64,000 nucleotides of DNA from Clostridium fessum (GTDB lineage: Bacteria > Bacillota > Clostridia > Lachnospirales > Lachnospiraceae): the NCBI RefSeq assembly GCF_003024715.1, contig NZ_PYLO01000002.1:682001-746000 (forward strand). Reading direction: 5' to 3'. Positions within the stretch are counted from its first letter, which is position 1, and each line of letters starts with the position of its first letter. This document shows, piece after piece, positions 25,681 through 34,703 of this stretch. A program made the position numbers and the translations under genes. The notes under the pieces are model-generated. The model had not been told where the DNA came from. It was given only the letters and a program-made list of their open reading frames with translations, and searched no databases.

Positions 25681-26169
25681 CTACTTTCTAGCACATTCCC
25701 CATCAAGCCCCAAAAGGATTTTTAATCCATGATCCAGCTGTGGCAGAATGTATTCCAGACACTCCTGCACCGCCTTCGGACTGCCCGGCAGGTTGACGAT
25801 CAGCGTGCGTTTGCGGATCCCGCTTGCCGCTCGGCTTAACATCGTCCGCTTTGTAAATTGTAAGCTGTATGCCCGCATCGCCTCCGGGATACCCGGAACC
25901 ATCCGTTCCGCGACCGCCAGCGTCGCCTCCGGCATCACGTCGCGCGGAGAAAATCCCGTTCCGCCCGTTGTTAAGAGCAGATCGGCCTTTCCCTCATCGC
26001 AGATCTCCTTCATCACCTCTTCCAACATCGCCTGGTCATCCGGCAGCACCTTCTGCCAGACCACCTCATAACCAGCCTCTCTCACCATTTCTGCGATTAC
26101 CGGACCACTCACGTCCTCCCGTTTTCCCGCGTACCCAGAGTCACTGGATGTAATAATTGCTGCTCTCAT
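25681..26169 (-). CDS. mog: Molybdopterin adenylyltransferase (Mog/MoaB family)
   Basis: 162 residues. RAAIITSSDSGYAGKREDVSGP is the MogA start; DLLLTTGGTGFSPRDVMPEAT is the substrate loop with the conserved Asp, and NLPGSPKAVQECLE the closing motif. It adenylates molybdopterin before molybdate insertion. Last gene of the long molybdenum run; behind GAGAGGTGGG. MoaB-like membership is possible, the chemistry is the same group. Confidence 0.9.
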   Translation of the reverse strand: MRAAIITSSDSGYAGKREDVSGPVIAEMVREAGYEVVWQKVLPDDQAMLEEVMKEICDEGKADLLLTTGGTGFSPRDVMPEATLAVAERMVPGIPEAMRAYSLQFTKRTMLSRAASGIRKRTLIVNLPGSPKAVQECLEYILPQLDHGLKILLGLDGECARK

Positions 26170-26198
26170 TGGTTTCCCACCTCTCTTTGATCTCTTTC

Positions 26199-26636
26199 CT
26201 ACGCTTCTTCCAGAATCTCCAGATTATCTCCCTCTTTGATCACGCCGCCGTGCAGCACCTTCGTAAATACGCCCTCGCGCGGCATGATGCAATCGCCCAT
26301 TGCCTGGAAGATCGCGCATCCATGGTGGCATTCTTTTCCGATCTGTGTCAATTCCAGCACGACGTCGTTGCATTTAAATTTTGTCCCGATCGGGAGCGTC
26401 TTGAAATCGATTCCTTCCACGACCAGATTTTCACCAAACGCGCCGTCCTCGACCTTCGCCCCCCGCGCGCGGAATTCCTGAATCCTGTCATATGAAAGAA
26501 GGCTGACCTGACGGTGCCATTTGCCCGCATGGGCGTCACCCTCGATTCCATAGTCCTCGATAAGACAGACCTGATGGACATTTTTCTTCTGAACACCTTT
26601 GATTTCACTGGTACACGTTGCGATTACTTTTCCCAT
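26199..26636 (-). CDS. MOSC-domain protein
   Basis: 145 residues from an ATG at 26636 (AAGGGGAAA site); the longer frame to 26720 has no site. MOSC features: GIEGDAHAGKWHRQVSLLS and the conserved Cys in GKECHHGCAIF. MOSC domains bind molybdopterin through that Cys and often transfer sulfur or detect the cofactor. Position between moaA and mog ties it to cofactor synthesis. The exact reaction is unproven for stand-alone members. Confidence 0.9.
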   Translation of the reverse strand: MGKVIATCTSEIKGVQKKNVHQVCLIEDYGIEGDAHAGKWHRQVSLLSYDRIQEFRARGAKVEDGAFGENLVVEGIDFKTLPIGTKFKCNDVVLELTQIGKECHHGCAIFQAMGDCIMPREGVFTKVLHGGVIKEGDNLEILEEA

Positions 26637-26766
26637 GATTGTTTCCCCTTTTCTATCCATAAATTTTCCGATTTCATATTTCATATACGATATTTCACTT
26701 GTAACATTCCGCCGGCTCACACTTTCACCGCAGAAACCATAATCATAATCCTCACAAACACCCTGC

Positions 26767-27747
26767 TTATCCGCCTATCTGGGACATTCCCCGGTGTTCC
26801 CGATCCGTAAATTCCGTCTTTTTCTCAAAACTATGTCCCTTCGGCTTTTCCGCAAGCGCCTGTCCGATCGCCCGGCGCAGGTCTTCATCGGTACCGCCGC
26901 CGCGCAGAATGGTCTTTAATTCCACCCCATTGTCATACTGGAGACAGGTTTTTAAGAATCCTTCTGAGGTCAGCCGTATCCGATTGCATTCGGAACAGAA
27001 TTTATGGCTGACCGCGCTGATAAAACCGATCCGCCCCTGAAAGCCAGGGACTGCGAAATAATGGCACGGGCCATTTCCTGCCACGTCCCCGCACGGGGTA
27101 AAGATTCCAAATGCCTCTTCCAGCGCATGCTTCAACGCATCTTCTTTCACAAAGGCAAACTGCGTTCCCATGCCGATCGGCATCATTTCGATGAAACGCA
27201 CGTGCACGTTATGGTTTTTCGCCAGTTCCGCCACCTCTAAAAGCTTTTGCTCCTCGATCCCAAGCACCGGCACACAATTTATCTTGATCTGCATCCTGCC
27301 TTTCTGGATCGCCGTCCGAAGGCCGCGTCTGACCGCTTCGATCTCATCCCGGCGTGTGAGCTGCCGGTACACCGACGCATCCAGCGTATCCAGGCTGATC
27401 GTGACTGAATCAACCCCCGCCTCCGCCAGCGCATCGTACATTTCTTCTAATAAAACACCGTTCGTCGTGATCGTCAGGCTCTTGATTCCCGGAATCTGTT
27501 TTAACGCTGCTGCTAACTCCGGCAGTCTCCGGCGCACCAGCGGTTCGCCTCCGGTCAGCTTGATTTTCTGAATGCCGTTCTCTGCCAGAATCTGGCAGAC
27601 CCTCTCGATCTCACCAAACCGCAGGATCTCTTCATGTGAAATGCTGCAGACGCCTTCCTCCGGCATACAGTACACACAGCGCAGGTTGCATCGGTCGGTC
27701 ACGGAGATCCGGACGTAGTCGATCGTTCTGCCGTATCCGTCTATCAT
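26767..27747 (-). CDS. moaA: GTP 3',8-cyclase (radical SAM)
   Basis: 326 residues from the ATG at 27747, which overlaps the moaC stop as ATGA. The N-terminal cluster motif CNLRCVYC (about 21-28) binds the SAM iron-sulfur cluster; the C-terminal triad is [19 protein letters not shown]; the chain ends with the GG dipeptide needed for activity. It forms the first molybdenum-cofactor intermediate from GTP together with MoaC. Confidence 0.96.
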   Translation of the reverse strand: MIDGYGRTIDYVRISVTDRCNLRCVYCMPEEGVCSISHEEILRFGEIERVCQILAENGIQKIKLTGGEPLVRRRLPELAAALKQIPGIKSLTITTNGVLLEEMYDALAEAGVDSVTISLDTLDASVYRQLTRRDEIEAVRRGLRTAIQKGRMQIKINCVPVLGIEEQKLLEVAELAKNHNVHVRFIEMMPIGMGTQFAFVKEDALKHALEEAFGIFTPCGDVAGNGPCHYFAVPGFQGRIGFISAVSHKFCSECNRIRLTSEGFLKTCLQYDNGVELKTILRGGGTDEDLRRAIGQALAEKPKGHSFEKKTEFTDREHRGMSQIGG

Positions 27748-28220
27748 CGCACAAATTCCCCGCTCTTTCCTCCCGATTTTGCATCGAGATGTATCTCTCC
27801 GATCTCCATCCGCTTGTCGATCGCCTTGCACATATCATAAATGGTCAGAAGCGCCACGCTGACACCGGTCAGCGCCTCCATCTCGACGCCGGTCTTTCCT
27901 TCCAGCTTCGCAGTACAAAGTGCCTTGATCGTCAGCTCTTTTTCATTCACCTCAAAATCCACGCTGCATTTCGTGATGAGAAGTGTGTGGCACATCGGGA
28001 TCAGGTGTGCGGTCTGCTTCACCGCCATGATTCCCGCCACACGCGCCACCCCCAGCACATCGCCCTTGGCAACCGTTCCCTCCAGAACCGCCTTCATGAC
28101 AGCTTCATTGACGTGAATCTTGCCGGATGCCGTCGCCGTCCGGCTGGTAATCTTCTTTTCCGTTACATCTACCATGATCGCATTTCCCTTTTCATCAAAA
28201 TGCGTTAATTTCTCTTCCAT
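27744..28220 (-). CDS. moaC: Cyclic pyranopterin monophosphate synthase
   Basis: 158 residues from the ATG at 28220 with AAAAGGAGG. Motifs: [14 protein letters not shown] near the start, [12 protein letters not shown] and [23 protein letters not shown] with the catalytic Lys/Asp region close to the end. It rearranges the MoaA product into cyclic pyranopterin monophosphate. It overlaps the upstream gene by 26 bp and the downstream moaA by 4. Confidence 0.96.
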   Translation of the reverse strand: MEEKLTHFDEKGNAIMVDVTEKKITSRTATASGKIHVNEAVMKAVLEGTVAKGDVLGVARVAGIMAVKQTAHLIPMCHTLLITKCSVDFEVNEKELTIKALCTAKLEGKTGVEMEALTGVSVALLTIYDMCKAIDKRMEIGEIHLDAKSGGKSGEFVR

Positions 28221-29184
28221 CTGTATCCTCCTTTTCCTCTTCTTCCGGCTCCAGAAAGATTTTCTCAAACGCTGCTTCTGCTGCCGCCTGCACTGCTGCT
28301 TCCATCCGGCGGAATTTTTCTAAAAACACCTTTCCCTCCGGCGTCAGCACAGAAAATCCGCCCTTGCTTCCGCCCGTCTGGCGCTCTAAAAACTGGATTC
28401 CCAGCTGCGCCTCCGCGATCTTGAGCATTTTCCAGCCCTTGCTGTAGGAAATATCCCGGATCTGACAGGCACCGAGCATTGAACCACTCTCAGCAACTGC
28501 CTCCAGAAAATCCGCCGTCAGCGCGCTGAAGCATTCTTCCTCGCGGCTCAGCGAAATCGACGCCTGAAATGCCAGCTCCCCGCGCTTCTGCCTGTCTTTT
28601 TCGTAGGCAAGCAGCGATTCGTAGTCCATTTTCGTATTGGTGTCCAGTAAAACACCCGGATCTTCAACCTCGATCTCCCGGACGCCTTCGCCCCACGCAT
28701 CCATTGCGCCGCGGAGTCCTTTTCCACCCCGGTACGTTAAGATATGTCCAAACACTTCCTTCGACAGCATGACCGGGTGTCCTTTTTTTCCCTGACAGAC
28801 CGGTACTGCCATGCTTCCGGGCGCCTGCGCCATCTTCTCGATTGTGTCCGCCGTGATCATCGGCACGTCGGCAGGGAACAACAGCACCCGATCGGCTTTT
28901 TTCTGGATATGGCGCAGTCCCATGCAGATTGAGCCGTACATCTGCGATGTCTCATACCGCTTGTTTCGGATACAGACCGCACCACGGTGTGAAATATGAC
29001 GTTCCAGCACATCCGCCTGATACCCGGTCACGACGACGATCGGCGAGATCCCCGCCTGCCGGATCGTGTCGATCTCCCGCTGTATCATCGTGGTCTGCCC
29101 CATCCGGAGCATCGGCTTTAATTCTTCCATGTGCGCCGACCGCCCTGCCGCCAGGATGATCGCGCCTGTTTTCCCGTCTGCCAT
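28195..29184 (-). CDS. Molybdopterin nucleotidyltransferase (MobA/MocA-like) fused to a ModE DNA-binding domain
   Basis: 329 residues from the ATG at 29184 (AAGGGGATA site). Residues 5-200 form the NTP-transferase: [41 protein letters not shown] and [11 protein letters not shown]. Residues about 225-320 are a LysR-type winged helix like Mod[19 protein letters not shown] and [15 protein letters not shown]. Such fusions join cofactor maturation to molybdate-dependent repression, though no molybdate-binding Mop domain is seen. A ModE-type box lies upstream of modA. Lies between modC and moaC. Confidence 0.88.
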   Translation of the reverse strand: MADGKTGAIILAAGRSAHMEELKPMLRMGQTTMIQREIDTIRQAGISPIVVVTGYQADVLERHISHRGAVCIRNKRYETSQMYGSICMGLRHIQKKADRVLLFPADVPMITADTIEKMAQAPGSMAVPVCQGKKGHPVMLSKEVFGHILTYRGGKGLRGAMDAWGEGVREIEVEDPGVLLDTNTKMDYESLLAYEKDRQKRGELAFQASISLSREEECFSALTADFLEAVAESGSMLGACQIRDISYSKGWKMLKIAEAQLGIQFLERQTGGSKGGFSVLTPEGKVFLEKFRRMEAAVQAAAEAAFEKIFLEPEEEEKEDTDGREINAF

Positions 29185-29206
29185 ACATATCCCCTTTTCT
29201 ATCATT

Positions 29207-30295
29207 CTAACCTTCTTTTAAAAGCATGATATCTCCCGGTGCGATTCCCAGCCGGACGCGGTCGCCGCGCTGATACCGGTTTAGTGAATCACTCTGCTTA
29301 TAGTCTACCTTCCACCAGATCACCTCGCGTTCCGGTGCATTTTCTTTGTCACCCGCTGCCTCTGCGTTTTCCACCGGACGCAGCAAAATATCCCACTCAA
29401 ATGGCTGGCAGAGTGTGTCCCCCCACTCGCACGTAAATTCATTCGCACTGCCGCGCGCCGGATAAAACTGATGCGCCCGGATGCCGATATAGGCATGCTC
29501 CGCGGCAACTGCTTCTTCGGTCTGAAACGTGAGTCCCCAGTCTAGCGCCTCCACCTCATATTCGCCGATCCGCCGGATCCGGCTGAAGTTTTTACAGCCT
29601 GTCAGGCGTGCCGCAGTGACATTTTCCGGTTTCTGAAAAATCGCCCGCGTCTCTCCCTTCATCGCCACCTGTCCGCGGTTTAAGATGATGCTCTTCTCGC
29701 AGAACCGATAGACCTCGTCCCGGCTGTGGCTGACCATCAGCACATCGCCCGTGTACCCGCGGAGTACCTCGCGCACCTGGAACTGCAGTTGTTCCTTCAG
29801 ATAATAATCAAGTGCCGAAAATGGTTCATCCAGCATGATCACATCCGGCTCATAGACGAGAATGCGCGCCAGCGCCACACGCTGCTGCTGTCCGCCGGAA
29901 AGCTGGGACGGATACCTTTTTTCAAGCCCTTCTAATTTAAAGAGACGGATCATGCGGGCAGCCGCCTCCTGTTTTTCCTCCTTGCTGCCCGAAAGCCCCG
30001 CCGCAATGTTGGTTTCTACGGTCATATTCGGAAACAATGCATAATTTTGGAATAAATAACCGATTTTCCGCTTCTGCGGCGGCAGGTTGATGCGCTTTTC
30101 CGAATCAAAGAGCACCCTGCCATTTAACACGATCCGCCCTTCGTCCGGCGTCTCAATTCCGGCGATACACTTGAGCGTCATGCTCTTGCCGCTTCCGGAG
30201 GCGCCGAGAATGCCCATGACGCCGCCATCGGTGTTAAGCGATACGTCCAGCGAAAAGCCGGAAAATCTCTTTTTGATTGCCGCCTGCAGGCTCAT
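29207..30295 (-). CDS. modC: Molybdate ABC transporter ATPase
   Basis: 362 residues. Walker A GASGSGKSM (about 31-39), Q-loop LFQNYALFP, signature LSGGQQQRVALAR, Walker B VIMLDEPFSALD, H-loop VSHSRDE. The C-terminal third is a TOBE-like regulatory region. It powers ModB for molybdate uptake. It overlaps modB by 4 bp and is followed at 22 bp by the cytidylyltransferase-ModE gene. Confidence 0.94.
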   Translation of the reverse strand: MSLQAAIKKRFSGFSLDVSLNTDGGVMGILGASGSGKSMTLKCIAGIETPDEGRIVLNGRVLFDSEKRINLPPQKRKIGYLFQNYALFPNMTVETNIAAGLSGSKEEKQEAAARMIRLFKLEGLEKRYPSQLSGGQQQRVALARILVYEPDVIMLDEPFSALDYYLKEQLQFQVREVLRGYTGDVLMVSHSRDEVYRFCEKSIILNRGQVAMKGETRAIFQKPENVTAARLTGCKNFSRIRRIGEYEVEALDWGLTFQTEEAVAAEHAYIGIRAHQFYPARGSANEFTCEWGDTLCQPFEWDILLRPVENAEAAGDKENAPEREVIWWKVDYKQSDSLNRYQRGDRVRLGIAPGDIMLLKEG

Positions 30296-31071
30296 CCCGC
30301 GCCTCCCTTCTGTGCATCCGCTTCCCTGTCCGCAAACAGTTCCACCGAAACCTTTGCATCCTGACCGCCCGCTTCCACACTGTTATCCTTCTTTTTATGA
30401 TTGCTGCTTCCGCGCATATCCCGCCGCGACAGCACATTCATCAGCACGACGACCAGGAAGGAAATCACCACGATGATCCACACATACTGGTATGCCATCG
30501 ACATTTTTCCAGCCGCCACCTGTGAATAGATGGCAAGCGGCAGTGTCTGCGTCTTTCCGGCGATATTGCCCGCCAGCATCGCGGTCGCACCGAACTCGCC
30601 CAGTCCTCTCGCAAAGGCAAGGATCGCGCCGCTGAGGACGCCCGGCATCGCCGACGGCAGAATCACCCTCCAGAAAATGCGGCTCTCGGAAAATCCCAGC
30701 GTCCGAGCCGCATAGATAAGCGTCACATCGACCTGTTCAAACGCGCCGCGCGCTGCCCGGTACATAAGCGGAAATGAGATCGCCACCGCCGCGATCACCG
30801 TTGCCGCCCATGAAAATACAATCTTGACGCCAAACAATTCCAGAAACAGCTGTCCGAGCGGTCGTTTTACACCGAAAATCATCAGCAGGAAGAAGCCTGC
30901 TACCGTCGGCGGCAGGACCATCGGAAGCGTCAGGATGCCGTCCAGCACCATTTTCACTTTCTCAGAGCGTGCCGATACCACCAGCCGCGCCATCCAGACT
31001 CCCAGAAAAAACGTAATAATGATCGACAGCGTTGCTGTTTTCATCGATATCCATATCGGAGACCAGTCCAT
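30292..31071 (-). CDS. modB: Molybdate ABC transporter permease
   Basis: 259 residues from the ATG at 31071 (AAAGGGGGAAG site); the longer frame to 31143 has no site. About five membrane helices; the EAA loop is visible as YAARTLGFSESRIFWRVILPSAMPGVLSG (about 135-160). The last 45 residues are a charged cytoplasmic tail, unusual in length. It forms the membrane channel with ModC. Confidence 0.94.
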   Translation of the reverse strand: MDWSPIWISMKTATLSIIITFFLGVWMARLVVSARSEKVKMVLDGILTLPMVLPPTVAGFFLLMIFGVKRPLGQLFLELFGVKIVFSWAATVIAAVAISFPLMYRAARGAFEQVDVTLIYAARTLGFSESRIFWRVILPSAMPGVLSGAILAFARGLGEFGATAMLAGNIAGKTQTLPLAIYSQVAAGKMSMAYQYVWIIVVISFLVVVLMNVLSRRDMRGSSNHKKKDNSVEAGGQDAKVSVELFADREADAQKGGAG

Positions 31072-31093
31072 CTTTCTTCCCCCTTTCCTATGA

Positions 31094-31112
31094 AATGTAC
31101 TCTCGGAGTCTT
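31094..31112. repeat. Solo end of the second inverted-repeat element
   Basis: AATGTACTCTCGGAGTCTT is identical to the left end of the element at 59504. No matching opposite end was found in the 200-bp modA-modB gap, which also holds a GCCGCAGAA/TTCTGCGGC hairpin at about 31132-31175. Confidence 0.55.
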
Positions 31113-31271
31113 CTCGACTGAGATAAAAACTGCCGCAGAACACCTGGTTTTCAGCGGACCCTGCATTCTGCGGCGGATTTTATTCCCTACGTTGTTCACT
31201 GTCTGTCCTTCGCCGTCCTGTTTTCTGTTCACACAGTCGGCTGCATATCCCAGACAGCCATCGCTCCCGGC

Positions 31272-32126
31272 TTATTTATTTGCTGTGAAGCCATACTCCG
31301 CAAAGAAGGAGAGCGCATCATCAGTTCCCAGATAATCTACAAACTTCTGTGCTGCATCTTTCTTTGTGCTTGCGCTTACAACGCCAACCGGATAGATAAC
31401 CTTCGATACGCTTCCTTCCGGTGCATATCCGATAACCTTTACCTGGTCAAACTGGTCGCTGGTGGTTGCATCGGTCAGGTACACGATACCTGCATCAGCG
31501 CTTCCGGCTGCTACCCAGCTTAAAACCTCGGTTACGTTGGTACCAAAGCTTGTCTTAGCCTCTACATCATCCCACATACCCAGGTTCTCAAAGGCTTCCT
31601 TGGAGTACTGTCCAACCGGAACACTCTCTGGATCGCCGAGTGCAATCTTCTCTGCCTTTGTAATATCCTCAAAACCGGTAATTCCCAGTGTGGAATCCTT
31701 CGGAACGATCAGGGCGATCTTATTTTCCAGAAGCTCTACGACAGAATCTGCATCAACCAGTCCCTCGTCCTCCAGCGCGTTCATCTGCTTCATCGCTGCG
31801 GAGAAGAATACGTCTGCATCTGCGCCCTCTTCAATCTGGGTCTGCAGCTTTCCTGAACTGTCAAAGGTAAAGCTCAGCTTGATGTCCGGATTCTCTTTCT
31901 CAAATGCCGGCTGAATCTTGTCTTCCATAACGTACTGAAGGCTGGCTGCTGCCGCTACCAGAATCTCCTGCTGGTCGCCGGCTGCCTCTGCTTCTGCTTC
32001 GGTCTCTTCTGTCTCAACTGCCTCCGTTTCCGGTGCTGCTGTCTCAGCCGGTTTGCTGGATGAACATGCGGTCAGGGATGCTGCCGCCATCGCTGCTGCT
32101 ATTACAAGTGCCCACGTTTTTCTCAT
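31272..32126 (-). CDS. modA: Molybdate-binding lipoprotein
   Basis: 284 residues. Signal peptide with lipobox LTAC (Cys about 21), an acidic Glu/Ala-rich linker to about 50, then the ModA fold: LVAAAASLQYVMED, FTFDSSGKLQTQIEEGADADVFFSA and SADAGIVYLTDA. It hangs on the membrane outside the cell and hands molybdate (or tungstate) to ModBC. First gene of modABC; its promoter region holds a ModE-type operator. Confidence 0.95.
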   Translation of the reverse strand: MRKTWALVIAAAMAAASLTACSSSKPAETAAPETEAVETEETEAEAEAAGDQQEILVAAAASLQYVMEDKIQPAFEKENPDIKLSFTFDSSGKLQTQIEEGADADVFFSAAMKQMNALEDEGLVDADSVVELLENKIALIVPKDSTLGITGFEDITKAEKIALGDPESVPVGQYSKEAFENLGMWDDVEAKTSFGTNVTEVLSWVAAGSADAGIVYLTDATTSDQFDQVKVIGYAPEGSVSKVIYPVGVVSASTKKDAAQKFVDYLGTDDALSFFAEYGFTANK

Positions 32127-32255
32127 ATCTTGGTTCCTCCCTCATTTCACGCACATGTTTCCGGCATCCTCCTCGTTTCGATTCCTTACGCCATAGCAAT
32201 GTGGTTTTTACCCTTCCGTTATTTTTGAAAAATTATAATGATATTTGCTAATCAA

Positions 32256-32284
32256 ATAGTAGCACGTGGCACTTTTTTTGTCAA
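32256..32284 (-). promoter_or_regulatory. Sigma-A promoter of modABC
   Basis: Minus strand TTGACA (32279-32284), 17-bp spacer, TACTAT (32256-32261); the start site would be near 32249, about 120 bp before modA. Confidence 0.8.
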
Positions 32285-32317
32285 TCTTTACAATAATTCT
32301 TATTTAATGCTCGTCGT

Positions 32318-32341
32318 CGTTATGTGCATCAAAAAATAACG
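32318..32341. promoter_or_regulatory. ModE-type operator upstream of modA
   Basis: CGTTAT, 12 bp, ATAACG: the same half-sites and spacing as the Escherichia coli modA operator as I recall it. It lies 34 bp upstream of the -35 box of modA. The ModE-like domain fused to the nucleotidyltransferase at 28195 is the obvious candidate binder. Confidence 0.65.
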
Positions 32342-32516
32342 CGGCTTTTTTCTGCATTTTCCCTTTATTCTTATGAATTTTCCAGTTTTTCTTTCCAAGC
32401 CCTTCCGTCTATTTTCGTGAAATTGTTATGATGATTTTTCATGTATTTTATTTTTATCTTTTTATTTTTCATTTATTTGAAATTTTTTATCCAAATACGC
32501 CGGTGCTTCGGTTTCC

Positions 32517-33563
32517 TTACCGGTCACACGGTTCCCGATCCGTGGCAAAGTCTTCCACCAGCACATCCATAATGCCGCCGCAGACCATTCCTTCATCTTC
32601 CGCTGCCTCGCCGGTCAGATCTACATGAACTACTTTGTACCTGCTGCTTCCGATCAGAGAACGTGCCTCGCCCAGCACGGCCGCCTCGCTGCAGCCGCCG
32701 CCGATGCTGCCGAGAATCCGTCCGTCCCGGTAGACAATCATCTTCGCGCCTGCCCCGCGCGGGGAGGATCCCTTTGATTCAATCACCGTGACCACTGCTT
32801 TCGACTCATCCGGCTCCTCTGCCAGGCGTTTCAGCACATCAAAATCCAGATCGGAACGGTTTTTCACACGTTTGTCTTCCCGATCCATGCGCTTTACCTG
32901 TATGATCTCCGCCAGAATCGAGATCGCGATCTCCTCCGGTGTCACACCGCCGATCTTTAAACCGATCGGGCTCTTTAAACGGCTCATCCGCTCTGGATCG
33001 TAACCTTCTTCCAGAAGCTCCTGTTTCACGATACCGACGCGGCGTCTCGAACCAATCATGCCGAGATACGCCGGTTCTTTTCCTTTTCCAATCATCCGCA
33101 GGCAGTCCGCATCGTGGCGGTGTCCGCGCGTAACGATACAGATATAGTCGCTCTCCTGAATCTTGAGTTCTTTGATCGCATGCCCAAAGTCATCACAGAT
33201 CACCTTCTCTGCCATCGGGAATCGTCCCGGATTCGCGAAGGAAAGGCGGTCGTCCACCACAGTTACCAGGAATCCGACGCGCGCGCCAAATTCTGCCACC
33301 GGAAGAGCCACATGGCCGCCTCCGAGAATAATCAGGCGCTCTTTCGGGAAAAATGGTTCCGCCACATTCCAACTGCTTCCGGCGCGCCCACAGACCGGCT
33401 GCCCCTGTGTCAGGGCTTCTTTTCCAATCTCCGACGCCTCTGCGCCTTCTTTCAGTTCACAGCGCATATCTGCTAGATTTCCCTCTTCTCCCACAAAGCT
33501 TCTCTCGAGCGCCAGACACGGCGTCCCTTCCAGTTTTTTCAGAATCTCCCCATACAGATTCAT
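32517..33563 (-). CDS. XdhC/CoxI-family molybdenum hydroxylase maturation protein, domains in swapped order
   Basis: 348 residues from an ATG at 33563 (AGAGGAAG site). A Rossmann XdhC_C-like domain comes first (LIILGGGHVALPVAEFGARV about 75, then TRGHRHDADCLRMI, YLGMIGSRRR), followed by a XdhC_CoxI domain (VTVIESKGSSPRGAGAKMIV, GSIGGGCSEAAVLGEA, about 250-330). The usual order is the reverse. XdhC proteins carry the cofactor and help insert its terminal sulfur or selenium into hydroxylases. Sits between the molybdopterin-binding protein and modA. Confidence 0.88.
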   Translation of the reverse strand: MNLYGEILKKLEGTPCLALERSFVGEEGNLADMRCELKEGAEASEIGKEALTQGQPVCGRAGSSWNVAEPFFPKERLIILGGGHVALPVAEFGARVGFLVTVVDDRLSFANPGRFPMAEKVICDDFGHAIKELKIQESDYICIVTRGHRHDADCLRMIGKGKEPAYLGMIGSRRRVGIVKQELLEEGYDPERMSRLKSPIGLKIGGVTPEEIAISILAEIIQVKRMDREDKRVKNRSDLDFDVLKRLAEEPDESKAVVTVIESKGSSPRGAGAKMIVYRDGRILGSIGGGCSEAAVLGEARSLIGSSRYKVVHVDLTGEAAEDEGMVCGGIMDVLVEDFATDREPCDR

Positions 33564-33662
33564 ATCACGCACTTCCTCTCTTTTATACTGCATGAGCCAT
33601 CCATTTCTCATTTCGCAGTTGTGCCATCGCGGTTGCTGCCTCATCGCCTCTCTCTGGCTCGA

Positions 33663-34682
33663 TTATTTACCAAAACCGCAGTTCGGGAAAATACAGGTTG
33701 GACAATTTAAGCACAGACCACCTGCGCCCATTTTCGCCAGATCCGCTTTTGTCACTGGCACATCTGCCATCACACGCGGCAGCACCAGATCAAAGATGGT
33801 CCTCTTCGCATACATCACGCAGCCCGGAAGTCCCATGATCGGCTTTCCGTCCTTCGTATATGCCAGCAAGAACATCGCTCCCGGGAGTACCGGCGCGCCG
33901 TAGGAGACAACCTCCGCCCCGGTCTGCTTGATCGCGCTCGGTGTCGTATCATCCGGATCGACGCTCATGCCACCGGTACAGACAACAAAATCGGCACCCT
34001 GATCCAGCCATTCCCGGATTGCCTCCGTGATTTTATCCGGATTGTCCCCTATAATCTTCTGTCCCAGAACTTCCACACCAAATTCCTGAAGCTTGTCCCG
34101 GATGACCGGGCCAAATTTATCCTCAATCCGTCCATAAAATACTTCATTTCCGGTCGTCACAATGCCCGCTTTCTTATTTTTATACGGAATCAGCTTTAAC
34201 AGCGGCTCTGAACCCGCTGCCTTTTTCGCCTCCTCCATTTTTTCTTTTTCAATTACCAGCGGGATCACACGGGTTCCGGCTAACTTATCACCCTTTTTTA
34301 CCGGAAAATTCGTCCGGCGGGTCGCGATCATCATCTCCGGCAGGCTGTTGACCTTTAAGAGGCGTTCTTCATCAACCTGAAACAGACCGTCCGTCTCCGC
34401 AATCAGCTCAATCTTGCCTTCCTTCGGATCGGTTGCACGCATATACTCATTCTGGCAGATGCCGCGCAGAATGTCCGCCGCCTCGTCCTCATGATATTTT
34501 GTATCGTCCTTTTCCCAGACATAAATATGATCTTTTCCGATGGAAAGCAGCACCGGGATGTCCTCCTCGCGCACGATATGTCCCTTACGGAATACGGCGT
34601 CCTTCGTCACGTCCGGAATAATCTGCGTCATGTCATGGCAGAGTACCTGTCCGACTGCCTCGGTTGTTTTCATTAATTTCAT
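33663..34682 (-). CDS. MoeA-like molybdopterin-binding protein with Cys-rich C-terminus
   Basis: 339 residues. N-terminal half with AVGQVLCHDMTQIIPD; the MoCF-binding fold follows (AGIVTTGNEVFYGRIEDK, FVVCTGGMSVDPDDTTPSAIKQTG, LPGCVMYAKRTIFDLVLPRV). The C-terminus ends CLNCPTCIFPNCGFGK, four cysteines fit for a metal or cluster. Probably binds the cofactor for metal insertion or modification of the hydroxylase. Part of the DVU_155x-like run. Confidence 0.85.
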   Translation of the reverse strand: MKLMKTTEAVGQVLCHDMTQIIPDVTKDAVFRKGHIVREEDIPVLLSIGKDHIYVWEKDDTKYHEDEAADILRGICQNEYMRATDPKEGKIELIAETDGLFQVDEERLLKVNSLPEMMIATRRTNFPVKKGDKLAGTRVIPLVIEKEKMEEAKKAAGSEPLLKLIPYKNKKAGIVTTGNEVFYGRIEDKFGPVIRDKLQEFGVEVLGQKIIGDNPDKITEAIREWLDQGADFVVCTGGMSVDPDDTTPSAIKQTGAEVVSYGAPVLPGAMFLLAYTKDGKPIMGLPGCVMYAKRTIFDLVLPRVMADVPVTKADLAKMGAGGLCLNCPTCIFPNCGFGK

Positions 34683-34703
34683 ATGATTTTCCTCTTTTCC
34701 TTT

